This document shows positions 1 through 5,921 of a stretch of DNA of 13,942 nucleotides, piece after piece. Position numbers and translations under genes: made by a program. The notes under the pieces are model-generated. The model was not told where the DNA came from. It did no database searches and saw only the letters and a program-made list of their open reading frames with translations. Source of the stretch: an uncultured Bacillota bacterium. Its GTDB lineage: Bacteria; Bacillota; Dehalobacteriia; UBA4068. The number at the start of each line of letters is the position of its first letter. Position 1 is the stretch's first letter. Location: positions 1 through 13,942 of the forward strand of contig CAKRYM010000022.1 of the NCBI GenBank assembly GCA_934427095.1, read 5' to 3'.

Positions 1-1536
1 AGCTTGGGCTTTCTGATTGCTGCCAAAGGTTAACCGCAGGATAAAGAGTACGCCCACCGTGAGGACAGCGCCCACGGCCAAGCAAATCACGGCATTCTGT
101 ACAAAGCCAGCCAAAATGTAGGTTAAGAAGGACACGCCCGCCACAGTCATAGCATAGGGGAGCTGTGTGGAAACATGGGATACATGTTCGCACTGGGCGC
201 CGGCAGAAGCCATGATGGTGGTATCGGAAATGGGGGAGATATGGTCGCCGCACACCGCCCCAGCGCAGCAAGCGGAAATACCAATAATCATGAGCTCGCT
301 GGAAGCAGGGAAAATCGCCGTCACAATGGGGATCAAAATCCCGAAGGTGCCCCAGGAAGTACCGGTGGAGAAAGCCAACACGCAAGCCACCAGGAAAATA
401 ACAGCCGGCAGCATACGGTAGAGGCTATCGGAAGCGGTTTGCATCAGGTGATAGACATAAGCATCAGCGCCCAGCAAACCAGTCATGTTTTTCAGGCTCA
501 CGGCCATGGTCAGGATGAGGATCGGCGGTACCATGGCGATAAAGCCCTTGGGTACGCAAGCCATGGCTTGTTTCAGGTTAAGCACTCTGCGGGCCAAAAG
601 ATACAGGACAATCACCACCAGGGCAATGATCGCGCCCCAAGGCAGACCGATGAAGGCGTCGGTGTTACCGAAAGCGCCGATGAAGTCCCCGGCGTAGTCG
701 GTGCCGCCCCAAGCATCTACCCCAAAGAAGCCGCCTACATAAATCATCCCTATGGTGCAGGTAATGATTAAGATGATGACCGGGAAGAGCAGGTCAGTTA
801 CCCGGCCCTTGGGATTGGGCTTTTCTTTTTCTTCCTCTTCTTCGTTTAAGCTAGCTAAATCTCCGTTTAGCTGGGCATTCATTTCATACAGCTTCATGGG
901 GCCATAATCGAATTTCATCAATACCAAAGTAATGACGAAAACAAAGGTCAGCAGGGAATAGAAGTTGTAGGGAATCGCCGCTACGAAAAGCTGGATGCCG
1001 CTGATACCGGTATTCAGCCCTTCCGCTGTGGAAGAAACCGCTGCTGCCCAGGAAGAAATGGGAGCGATCATGCAAACCGGCGCTGCAGTAGCGTCAATGA
1101 GATAAGCCAGTTTTACGCGGGAAATCCGATGACTATCCGTGACCGGCCGCATGACAGAACCAACGGTGAGGCAGTTAAAATAGTCGTCAATGAAAATCAA
1201 CACACCTAACACAAAGGTGGCCAAGAGCGCGCCCACATTGCTCTTGATATTTTTCGCAGCCCAACGGCCGAAAGCAGCGGAACCGCCGGCAGCATTCACC
1301 AGGGCGACGATAATGCCCAACAACACCAAGAATAGGAAGATGCCGGCATTACCCGTAATTGCTTCCACAAAGCCTTGGTTCAGCATTGTGTCCAAGGTGG
1401 CTACGGGAGCGAAATTCGCGGTGAATAAAGCGCCCACCAAAATGCCGATAAAGAGGGAAGAATAGACTTCCTTGGTAATCAAGGCCAGGGCAATGGCGAT
1501 TAGCGGGGGAACGAGGGACCAGAATGTCTCTGCCAT
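1..1536 (-). CDS. NhaC-family Na+/H+ antiporter-like transporter, probable lysine transporter (partial, 3' end off the left edge)
   Basis: The frame starts at ATG 1536 behind an AGGAGG ribosome binding site and stays open for 512 codons to base 1, so only the extreme C-terminus is missing. The product is a polytopic membrane protein with many hydrophobic segments and NhaC-type signatures: FIDDYFNCLTVGSVMRPVTD in the N-terminal half, TGTSWGTFGILIPI and CGDHISPISDTTIMASAGA in the C-terminal half. A charged cytoplasmic loop rich in Glu and Lys (NEEEEEKEK) separates the halves. The NhaC superfamily exchanges Na+ or H+ against other ions or organic substrates. Because the gene lies directly under a lysine riboswitch, the likely substrate is lysine: comparative genomics of lysine regulons has proposed NhaC-superfamily members (called lysW) as lysine transporters. 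Family membership is seen in the sequence; the substrate is inferred from the regulatory context. Monocistronic as far as visible. Confidence 0.93.
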   Translation of the reverse strand, partial: MAETFWSLVPPLIAIALALITKEVYSSLFIGILVGALFTANFAPVATLDTMLNQGFVEAITGNAGIFLFLVLLGIIVALVNAAGGSAAFGRWAAKNIKSNVGALLATFVLGVLIFIDDYFNCLTVGSVMRPVTDSHRISRVKLAYLIDATAAPVCMIAPISSWAAAVSSTAEGLNTGISGIQLFVAAIPYNFYSLLTFVFVITLVLMKFDYGPMKLYEMNAQLNGDLASLNEEEEEKEKPNPKGRVTDLLFPVIILIITCTIGMIYVGGFFGVDAWGGTDYAGDFIGAFGNTDAFIGLPWGAIIALVVIVLYLLARRVLNLKQAMACVPKGFIAMVPPILILTMAVSLKNMTGLLGADAYVYHLMQTASDSLYRMLPAVIFLVACVLAFSTGTSWGTFGILIPIVTAIFPASSELMIIGISACCAGAVCGDHISPISDTTIMASAGAQCEHVSHVSTQLPYAMTVAGVSFLTYILAGFVQNAVICLAVGAVLTVGVLFILRLTFGSNQKAQA

Positions 1537-1607
1537 AAGAAAAACCTCCTGAAAAAATAAATCATGACTATAAGGTCAGGCGGTCATAACAGTGGCACGC
1601 TTGTCCA

Positions 1608-1639
1608 GGGAAAAAGAAAAACCCCGGAGCAAGCCGGGG
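1608..1639 (-). terminator. Intrinsic terminator of the lysine riboswitch leader
   Basis: On the minus strand a GC-rich hairpin (CCCCGG, six-base loop, CCGGGG) is followed by TTTTTCTTTTT. It lies between the riboswitch aptamer and the transporter start, the position expected of the expression platform. The usual arrangement would be lysine-dependent premature termination. I did not work out a convincing antiterminator by eye. Confidence 0.85.
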
Positions 1640-1666
1640 AACTAGACAATGGGGAACACATTGCCG

Positions 1667-1836
1667 GATCTCTGACAGCTCTCCACTTGCGTGACAGTGC
1701 GCCGATTATTCACCGGCGCCCCAGGCGCCCTGCCGTACAGGCGACGGTAAGGCCCTTCGGCGGCTTCCCCTTTCACCCTGACCGCGCCTGCGGGATTGGG
1801 AGGGTTACTGATGTCAGCCGCACCTCTATCATGACC
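1667..1836 (-). promoter_or_regulatory. Lysine riboswitch (L box) aptamer
   Basis: Reading the minus strand, the hallmark conserved blocks occur in the right order: AGAGGTGC (1827-1820), GGGGAAGCCGCC followed by GAAG (1770 downwards), and CTGTCAC...GTGGAGAGCT (1697-1677). The ends can pair as a P1 helix: GGTC and TGATAG at the 5' side against CTGTCA and GATC at the 3' side, with one G-U pair in each part. It sits about 15 bases after the predicted transcription start and just before an intrinsic terminator. It senses lysine and controls the downstream NhaC-family transporter. Confidence 0.95.
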
Positions 1837-1857
1837 AGATAAGATGATACGATTCCC

Positions 1858-1885
1858 ATTATATCCTTAGGTAGAATTTTGTCAA
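1858..1885 (-). promoter_or_regulatory. Sigma-A-type promoter of the riboswitch-transporter transcript
   Basis: On the minus strand there is a perfect TTGACA (1885-1880), a 16-base spacer, and a perfect TATAAT (1863-1858). Transcription would begin near 1851, shortly before the lysine aptamer. Confidence 0.9.
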
Positions 1886-1914
1886 TAGGTTTGTGAACAA
1901 AATTTGACAAAATT
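1875..1914. repeat. 11-bp perfect inverted repeat around the transporter -35 box
   Basis: AATTTTGTCAA (1875-1885) and its exact reverse complement TTGACAAAATT (1904-1914) are separated by 18 bases that contain a smaller palindrome, TTTGT-GA-ACAAA (1890-1901). The left arm covers the -35 hexamer of the transporter promoter and the right arm reaches into the stop codon of the neighbouring gene. It may be an operator, or an AT-rich hairpin ending the upstream transcript. No U-run follows, so terminator function is uncertain. Confidence 0.55.
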
Positions 1915-2536
1915 ATGGTTTTCCAGATTTTTCCTGGGACAGCAGACAAACGGAACGGACAAAACCACCGATGGTGCGCAGGAAGTTTTTGTCCTCTTGT
2001 TTGCAGGCTTGATCAATGGCTATAGCCTCTTTGGTTTTTTCTCTGACCAAGGCTTCCAATGCTTTGGGGCTTGCTTCCGCAAACCTTTCTTTACTGGGCT
2101 TGGTGAAACGGCTGGTATAATATCCTGCATGTAGAAAAACCGGCGGATTCAGCAGGCTAATGGTAAACATGCCATTACTGGCTTTGACGTCATACACCTC
2201 TATACCCTGGGCGGTGGCTTCGGCGATCAAAAGATGGAAAATCGTCGTCTGGCCGGTTTTTTGATACCGTTTCAGGGTCATGGGCGTAACCACTTCCCCA
2301 ATCCGTTGCAGCTTTTGCGGCATACTGTTCTTGCCCCTGAGAATATGCCCCACATGCCAGGCATAATCATGCCAATGCCAGCGCACCATACCAGAGCAGG
2401 CCCAGGCCAAGGCGGGCTTGTGACTAAGAAATACTTTTTGGCGAAAAGGATGATGGATGCCAAAGCGGAGCAGCACCCGGCTGTCCCCAGCCAGAGCGGC
2501 AGCCTTTTCATTGGCGCAAAGACAAATATAGGTCAT
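1913..2536 (-). CDS. Proteasome/HslV-like Ntn-hydrolase family protein, uncharacterised
   Basis: Start ATG 2536 follows GGAGG at good spacing and gives 207 residues with no signal peptide or membrane segment, so the product is cytosolic. I do not recognise a named family, but the N-terminus resembles proteasome beta and HslV subunits. Met1 is followed by Thr2, which methionine aminopeptidase would expose. Counting that Thr as 1, an AGDSR motif places Asp at 17, and RQKVF places Lys at 33; Thr1, Asp17 and Lys33 are the catalytic residues of proteasome beta subunits. A small hydrophobic stretch ending ACSG follows, as in the family. Near the C-terminus an Ala/Glu-rich helix leads to a Gly-Gly-hydrophobic strand (IGGFVRSVCLL), also Ntn-like. 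HslV is about 175 residues, so this is somewhat longer. No HslU or other unfoldase ATPase is adjacent. Peptidase activity, assembly state and substrate are unknown; the catalytic inference comes from residue spacing only. It is transcribed towards the riboswitch gene, with which it does not share a promoter. Confidence 0.85.
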   Translation of the reverse strand: MTYICLCANEKAAALAGDSRVLLRFGIHHPFRQKVFLSHKPALAWACSGMVRWHWHDYAWHVGHILRGKNSMPQKLQRIGEVVTPMTLKRYQKTGQTTIFHLLIAEATAQGIEVYDVKASNGMFTISLLNPPVFLHAGYYTSRFTKPSKERFAEASPKALEALVREKTKEAIAIDQACKQEDKNFLRTIGGFVRSVCLLSQEKSGKP

Positions 2537-2561
2537 GTTTCCTCCAAAAGATAGAAGCAGA

Positions 2562-2581
2562 TCTTAAACAACTCTTAAACA
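2562..2581. repeat. Tandem 9-bp direct repeat, 11-bp period, upstream of the yihY promoter
   Basis: TCTTAAACA occurs at 2562-2570 and again at 2573-2581, one helical turn apart. The repeat ends five bases before the -35 box of the plus-strand yihY-like promoter and lies between two divergent genes. This geometry is typical of sites for OmpR/PhoB-type response regulators, but no regulator can be named. Confidence 0.5.
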
Positions 2582-2586
2582 GGTGA

Positions 2587-2614
2587 TTGCATTTCCCTGT
2601 AGAATGCATATAAT
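2587..2614 (+). promoter_or_regulatory. Predicted promoter of the yihY-like gene
   Basis: TTGCAT (2587-2592), a 16-base spacer and TATAAT (2609-2614). An inverted repeat, TTGCATT (2587-2593) with AATGCAA (2612-2618), brackets the core promoter. Confidence 0.75.
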
Positions 2615-2649
2615 GCAAAATAAATAGTAAGCGCGAGAGGAGAACATTT

Positions 2650-3615
2650 ATGCTACGGCGGCTATACCGCATAATGCAGGATTTCTTTCAAGGCATGGGC
2701 CGCTTGAATCTCAGTACTTATGCTGCGGCCGGGGCTTTTTATATCTTTCTTTCCTTAGTCCCCTTGGCTTTGCTGATTTGTAGTATACTTCCCTATACGC
2801 CCTTAACCAAAACCATGTTATTGGATTGGTTGGGCAATTTGTTGCCAGATTATTTTGGTTATTTTCTGGAAACCATTTTGAATTTGGTCTATTCCCGTTC
2901 CACGGCGGTGCTTTCCCTTTCTTTGCTGGTCACCATTTGGTCCGCCTCCAAGGCATTGTCCTCAGTGATGCAAGGGTTAGGTCAGGTAACCCGCGATCCC
3001 CTAGGGCGTCGGTATTTCCGTCGCCGGCTTTGGGCCTGCGTTTGGACCCTGATTTTCCTTCTTTCTTTGGTGTTGACTGCTTCTTTGCTGGTTTTCGGCC
3101 AAAAGTGGATTCCCCATGGAGAATGGATTAATCGAACGGTAGACACCTTGCTGCGGCTGCGCTTTTTGGTAATGTTCCCGGCGTTGACTATCGTCTTTCT
3201 GATTATTTACCGTTGGTTCATCACCCGGCGCTTACCGTTTGGCTCTTTGCTGCCCGGGGCCATGTTTGCCAGTGGCGCTTGGCTGGTCTTTTCCTTTTTC
3301 TTTGCCATTTATGTGTCGGATTTCGGGGATTATAGCCTTTATGGCAGTATGGCTGCGGTGGTGGTTGCCATGCTTTGGATGTATTACTGCCTCTATTTGG
3401 TCTTGATTGGGCAGTATTTGAATGTGTTCCTGTTACGCCGCCGGCGCATGAAATGGTTTTTCCAAGGGAAAGAAAATGCCGAACGAGCCAGAAGAAAACG
3501 GAAAGCAGCCTTAGCGGCAGACTTAACCCCTGAGGGGGCTAGCGGCATAGGGTTAAGAGAGGAAAGACAAAAGCCGGGTCAGCCCCACGTTGACAAAACC
3601 CAGGAGGAAGCCTAA
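2650..3615 (+). CDS. yihY: YihY/BrkB-family inner membrane protein
   Basis: ATG 2650 follows GAGAGGAGAA. The 321-residue product has about six membrane segments (roughly residues 25-46, 83-99, 128-150, 172-190, 200-222 and 233-258) and the family motif YGSMAAVVVAMLWMYY near residue 230. It ends in a basic, hydrophilic cytoplasmic tail of about 60 residues. The family was historically annotated as ribonuclease BN, which is now regarded as wrong; its role is unclear, with transport or envelope functions suggested. It has its own promoter. The last 63 bases overlap the 3' end of the convergent DUF445 gene, so the two transcripts must be antisense to each other there. Family assignment is firm; function is unknown. 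Confidence 0.93.
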   Translation: MLRRLYRIMQDFFQGMGRLNLSTYAAAGAFYIFLSLVPLALLICSILPYTPLTKTMLLDWLGNLLPDYFGYFLETILNLVYSRSTAVLSLSLLVTIWSASKALSSVMQGLGQVTRDPLGRRYFRRRLWACVWTLIFLLSLVLTASLLVFGQKWIPHGEWINRTVDTLLRLRFLVMFPALTIVFLIIYRWFITRRLPFGSLLPGAMFASGAWLVFSFFFAIYVSDFGDYSLYGSMAAVVVAMLWMYYCLYLVLIGQYLNVFLLRRRRMKWFFQGKENAERARRKRKAALAADLTPEGASGIGLREERQKPGQPHVDKTQEEA

Positions 3616-4479
3616 GCCTCCCCCTAACCAAACAATGGCTTTTAATTCCTTTTGGGTTACTTCCAGGAGCAGTTTTTCTAATTCCAGCAAATCATATGCG
3701 CATATCCGCTCTTCTACCACAGTGCCTAAATCCACGGCGCAAAGAAGTTTTGGCAAAAGGGCGGGTATGCTTTTTTGATATTGGCAAAGCAAAGCCTCTT
3801 CCCATTGAGGGAACTGCTCCCCATCTTGGGCCAGTAGATGGGAAACAGGCGTGTTAAGCAATTGTTCCCCTTCTTGTTTGGTTAAGGTATAGAGAAATTC
3901 CGGCCCCTTTTCCCGGAAAAGCTGTTGCAGTTCCCGGCTTAAATGTTCGCCAATGTTAGAAGCCAAATCCCCAGTCATGGCCAGCAGGAATTTCCCCTGA
4001 ATCCGGTTACGGATATGCTGGGTAATGCCTTGGGCAAACAGCAGGCGGTTTGGCTCGCTGGCCAGTTTTTCCCCTAAGGTTTGGCTTATGCTTTGGCAAA
4101 GGGTTTCCTGTAGTTGAGCTTGCTGGTCTAGGGAAAGGATGCTTTCCAAAGCTTGTCCTAAGGGCCTTTCATCCTGTTGGTAATGGTCCCAGGTTTGCCG
4201 TAAAGCTTGCCGCAATTTGTCATACATGCTTTCATTGAGCAGCGCTGCTTCTAACACCGCTGGGGTCAAAAGCTCCTGACTGACAATACGGCCGATGGAT
4301 TTGGCCAGGGTATTCCTTTCTTTGGGGATTAAGCCCGGCGTCAACGGGATATGCCAGCCAAAGAGAAATTTGGGCGTTAGGGGCCGAAAAAGCATACGGA
4401 TGGCGATTTCATTGGTCAAGGCCCCGATCACACAGCCCGTAAGGGGAGCCGCAATCCAAAGCGGGTCTATACTGCACAC
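3553..4479 (-). CDS. DUF445 family membrane protein
   Basis: The product begins with a hydrophobic segment carrying the family signature GALTNEIAIRMLFRP, followed by PLTPGLIPKERNTLAKSIG. A long helical region makes up the middle, and a C-terminal membrane anchor (GGGLGFLLGFVNVGLTRLL) ends it. This is the usual DUF445 (YheB-like) layout of about 300 residues with termini in the membrane. The biochemical role is unknown. The coordinates use the nearest conventional in-frame start, GTG 4479. However, the best ribosome binding site (AAGAAGGTG) is spaced six bases before an in-frame ATA at 4470, which would give the family-typical N-terminus (start)-DPLWIAAPLTG. A longer frame opening at TTG 4533 is unlikely because that codon lies within the predicted -35 box. 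The 3' end overlaps the convergent yihY-like gene by 63 bases. Confidence 0.9.
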   Translation of the reverse strand: MCSIDPLWIAAPLTGCVIGALTNEIAIRMLFRPLTPKFLFGWHIPLTPGLIPKERNTLAKSIGRIVSQELLTPAVLEAALLNESMYDKLRQALRQTWDHYQQDERPLGQALESILSLDQQAQLQETLCQSISQTLGEKLASEPNRLLFAQGITQHIRNRIQGKFLLAMTGDLASNIGEHLSRELQQLFREKGPEFLYTLTKQEGEQLLNTPVSHLLAQDGEQFPQWEEALLCQYQKSIPALLPKLLCAVDLGTVVEERICAYDLLELEKLLLEVTQKELKAIVWLGGGLGFLLGFVNVGLTRLLSFLS

Positions 4480-4503
4480 CTTCTTTCTGGGACATTTTGT
4501 CCG

Positions 4504-4533
4504 ATTATAGCATGTAAGGTCGCGGATTGGCAA
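4504..4533 (-). promoter_or_regulatory. Predicted promoter of the DUF445 gene
   Basis: Minus-strand TTGCCA (4533-4528), 18-base spacer, TATAAT (4509-4504). Transcription would start near 4497, so any translation start upstream of this is excluded if the promoter is real. Confidence 0.7.
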
Positions 4534-4547
4534 GAATACTTAGCCGC

Positions 4548-4576
4548 TTGTCAGAAACGAGCAAGCATGGTATGAT
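4548..4576 (+). promoter_or_regulatory. Predicted promoter of the 140-residue protein gene
   Basis: TTGTCA (4548-4553), 17-base spacer, TATGAT (4571-4576), 44 bases before the start codon at 4621. It is divergent from the DUF445 promoter, with only about 14 bases between the two -35 boxes. Confidence 0.7.
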
Positions 4577-4620
4577 AAATAATCATGGGATGAAAAAAAG
4601 GAGAAAAGAGGAGAACGTTT

Positions 4621-5043
4621 ATGGATAGCGCCCAGGCTTATGCCAAGGTTAAGGCTGTTTTGGCCCAATATGAACTGAAATTTGAGGAAACCGAGCCTTT
4701 TTCCGGTTCCTCTACCGCTTCTTTTTTCTGGCTGTATCCAGAGGATGAGCATTTGAGCATGACCATTGATGTGAAAACAGACGGCTCTATCCGTTTAATG
4801 TTGGTGTTGAGCCAGTTAATGCCCTCTGTGGACAAGGAAAGTTTGGCCGTTGCCTTATCGGGATATGAAGATTTATGTGATTTTGATGAGCCGATTTGGC
4901 CCGATCCTTTGCGGTTGGTGGGTTTACCCTTGACCATCAGCGGGGAAGAGATGGAACGGGCTTTCCCTATTTTCTTGGATTTTGTTTGCGATTTCGTGGA
5001 TTTTTTGGCCAGCGGCGCCTTGGACGAATACCTGCTGGCTTAA
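4621..5043 (+). CDS. Small acidic protein of unknown function
   Basis: ATG 4621 follows AAAAGAGGAGAACGTTT, a good ribosome binding site. The 140-residue protein is strongly acidic, lacks a signal peptide and appears cytosolic. It alternates predicted helix and strand: an N-terminal helix (AQAYAKVKAVLAQYEL), a strand-rich centre (ASFFWLYP, SMTIDVKTDGSIRLMLVLS), and a C-terminal amphipathic or hydrophobic helix (FPIFLDFVCDFVDFLASG). The shape is reminiscent of YbjN or type-III-secretion-chaperone-like folds, but I cannot assign it to a family with confidence. It is monocistronic, with its own promoter and a strong terminator. Codon use matches its neighbours. Confidence 0.85.
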   Translation: MDSAQAYAKVKAVLAQYELKFEETEPFSGSSTASFFWLYPEDEHLSMTIDVKTDGSIRLMLVLSQLMPSVDKESLAVALSGYEDLCDFDEPIWPDPLRLVGLPLTISGEEMERAFPIFLDFVCDFVDFLASGALDEYLLA

Positions 5044-5079
5044 GGCTCATTTCCTATTTTCTGCAAAAAGAAACGATTC

Positions 5080-5107
5080 ATGCGTCCCCAAAAGGGGCGC
5101 ATTTTTC
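5080..5107 (+). terminator. Intrinsic terminator after the 140-residue protein gene
   Basis: ATGCG-T-CCCC, a loop of four A, GGGGCGCAT and then a T-run. The stem has a single bulged T. Confidence 0.88.
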
Positions 5108-5123
5108 ATAGGCAAATGCCCAT

Positions 5124-5165
5124 AAAAAGAAAAGGAACAGCTAAGCGCTTTGCTTATCTGTTCCT
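5124..5165 (-). terminator. Intrinsic terminator of the tRNA gene
   Basis: On the minus strand, AGGAACAG-A-TAAGC and GCTTA-G-CTGTTCCT form a long hairpin with one internal mismatch, followed by TTTTCTTTTT. The stem begins at the final A of the tRNA CCA end, so the terminator abuts the mature tRNA. Confidence 0.88.
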
Positions 5166-5241
5166 GGTGGGCCCTCAGGGACTCGAACCCTAGACCGTCC
5201 GGTTATGAGCCGGATGCTCTAACCAACTGAGCTAAGGGCCC
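5165..5241 (-). tRNA. tRNA with CAT anticodon (tRNA-Met, possibly tRNA-Ile2)
   Basis: The minus strand folds as a complete 77-base tRNA: acceptor GGGCCCT with AGGGCCC, D arm AGCTCAGTTGGTTAGAGC, anticodon arm TCCGG-CTCATAA-CCGGA, T arm with GGTTCGAGTCC, discriminator A and an encoded CCA. The anticodon is CAT. The absence of the initiator feature (unpaired C1-A72) makes it an elongator-type tRNA. Elongator Met and the lysidine-modified Ile2 tRNA share this anticodon and loop, and I cannot separate them by eye. It has its own promoter and terminator. Confidence 0.97.
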
Positions 5242-5256
5242 TGACTTGTATGGTTC

Positions 5257-5285
5257 ATTATACTCCTTTGGGGAATCTCCGTCAA
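5257..5285 (-). promoter_or_regulatory. Promoter of the tRNA gene
   Basis: Minus-strand TTGACG (5285-5280), 17-base spacer and TATAAT (5262-5257), 15 bases before the mature 5' end. It lies between the end of xpt and the tRNA, so the tRNA does not depend on read-through. Confidence 0.88.
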
Positions 5286-5309
5286 GCAAGGATTTCCCTT
5301 TGTCTGGCC

Positions 5310-5888
5310 CTATTCTTCCCGGAAGGTAATGTGGCCGTCCTCAATTTTTTCCACCATGGCCAGGGCTTTGACTGGGCAGCCGTATTTAGCCAGCTTTTGG
5401 CGGCCATGCTGAAAGCATTTTTCAATGATGACGCCGATGCCTAAAATTTCCGCCTTGGCTTGGCGCAAAATTTCGCATAAGCCGGAAGCTGCTTCCCCAT
5501 GGGCGAGGAAATCGTCAATAATCAGCACCTTGTCTTGGGGAGAAAGATATTTTTTCGCCACGCGAGCCGTACTGACCGTACCTTTGGTGAAGCTTTTCAC
5601 CTGGGCGCTGTAATATTCCTCCACCATAGTGTTGGGCGCTGCTTTTTTGGCAAAAACAACAGGAATATTGCCAAAGCAAACGGCTGTGGCCACTGCCGCA
5701 GGGATACCGGAGGATTCGATGGTCAGGATTTTGGTGGGATGCAGGGAATGAAATTCCCGATAGAACTCTTGCCCCATTTCCATCATAAAGGCAGTATCAA
5801 TCTGATGATTGATAAAGGAATCCACCTTAATCACTTCCGTACCCAAAGCAAGTCCGTCCGTAAGAATCTTTTCCTGTAATTTTTTCAT
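5310..5888 (-). CDS. xpt: Xanthine phosphoribosyltransferase
   Basis: The enzyme converts xanthine and PRPP to XMP in purine salvage, in the cytosol. The start chosen is ATG 5888 (MKKLQEKILTDG), nine bases after AGAGAGG; an ATG three codons upstream sits directly on the ribosome binding site. The 192 residues match the Xpt family in length and sequence: KVDSFINHQID near residue 21, TIESSGIPAAVATA near 57, and the PRPP-binding loop VLIIDDFLAHGEAASG at about 121-136. It is the second gene of an operon, 33 bases after the zinc-ribbon gene, with no promoter seen in the gap. No purine (guanine) riboswitch, common in front of xpt elsewhere, is recognisable. Confidence 0.95.
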   Translation of the reverse strand: MKKLQEKILTDGLALGTEVIKVDSFINHQIDTAFMMEMGQEFYREFHSLHPTKILTIESSGIPAAVATAVCFGNIPVVFAKKAAPNTMVEEYYSAQVKSFTKGTVSTARVAKKYLSPQDKVLIIDDFLAHGEAASGLCEILRQAKAEILGIGVIIEKCFQHGRQKLAKYGCPVKALAMVEKIEDGHITFREE

Positions 5889-5921
5889 GTGCCGCATCCT
5901 CTCTAGGGGTGTTGTGTTGCC

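Noticed and set aside
175..771. A 198-codon open frame on the plus strand
   Set aside because: It is antisense to the NhaC-family transporter, has no ribosome binding site and has unnatural His/Gln-rich composition.
1564..1842. A 92-codon open frame across the leader region
   Set aside because: The stretch is the lysine riboswitch and terminator on the opposite strand.
2650..3615. Annotation as ribonuclease BN
   Set aside because: The protein is a polytopic YihY/BrkB membrane protein; the RNase BN label for this family was a historical misassignment.
4480..4533. Extended DUF445 N-terminus from TTG 4533
   Set aside because: The start codon falls in the predicted -35 box, the extension is Cys/Lys/Arg-rich and unlike the family, and no ribosome binding site precedes it.
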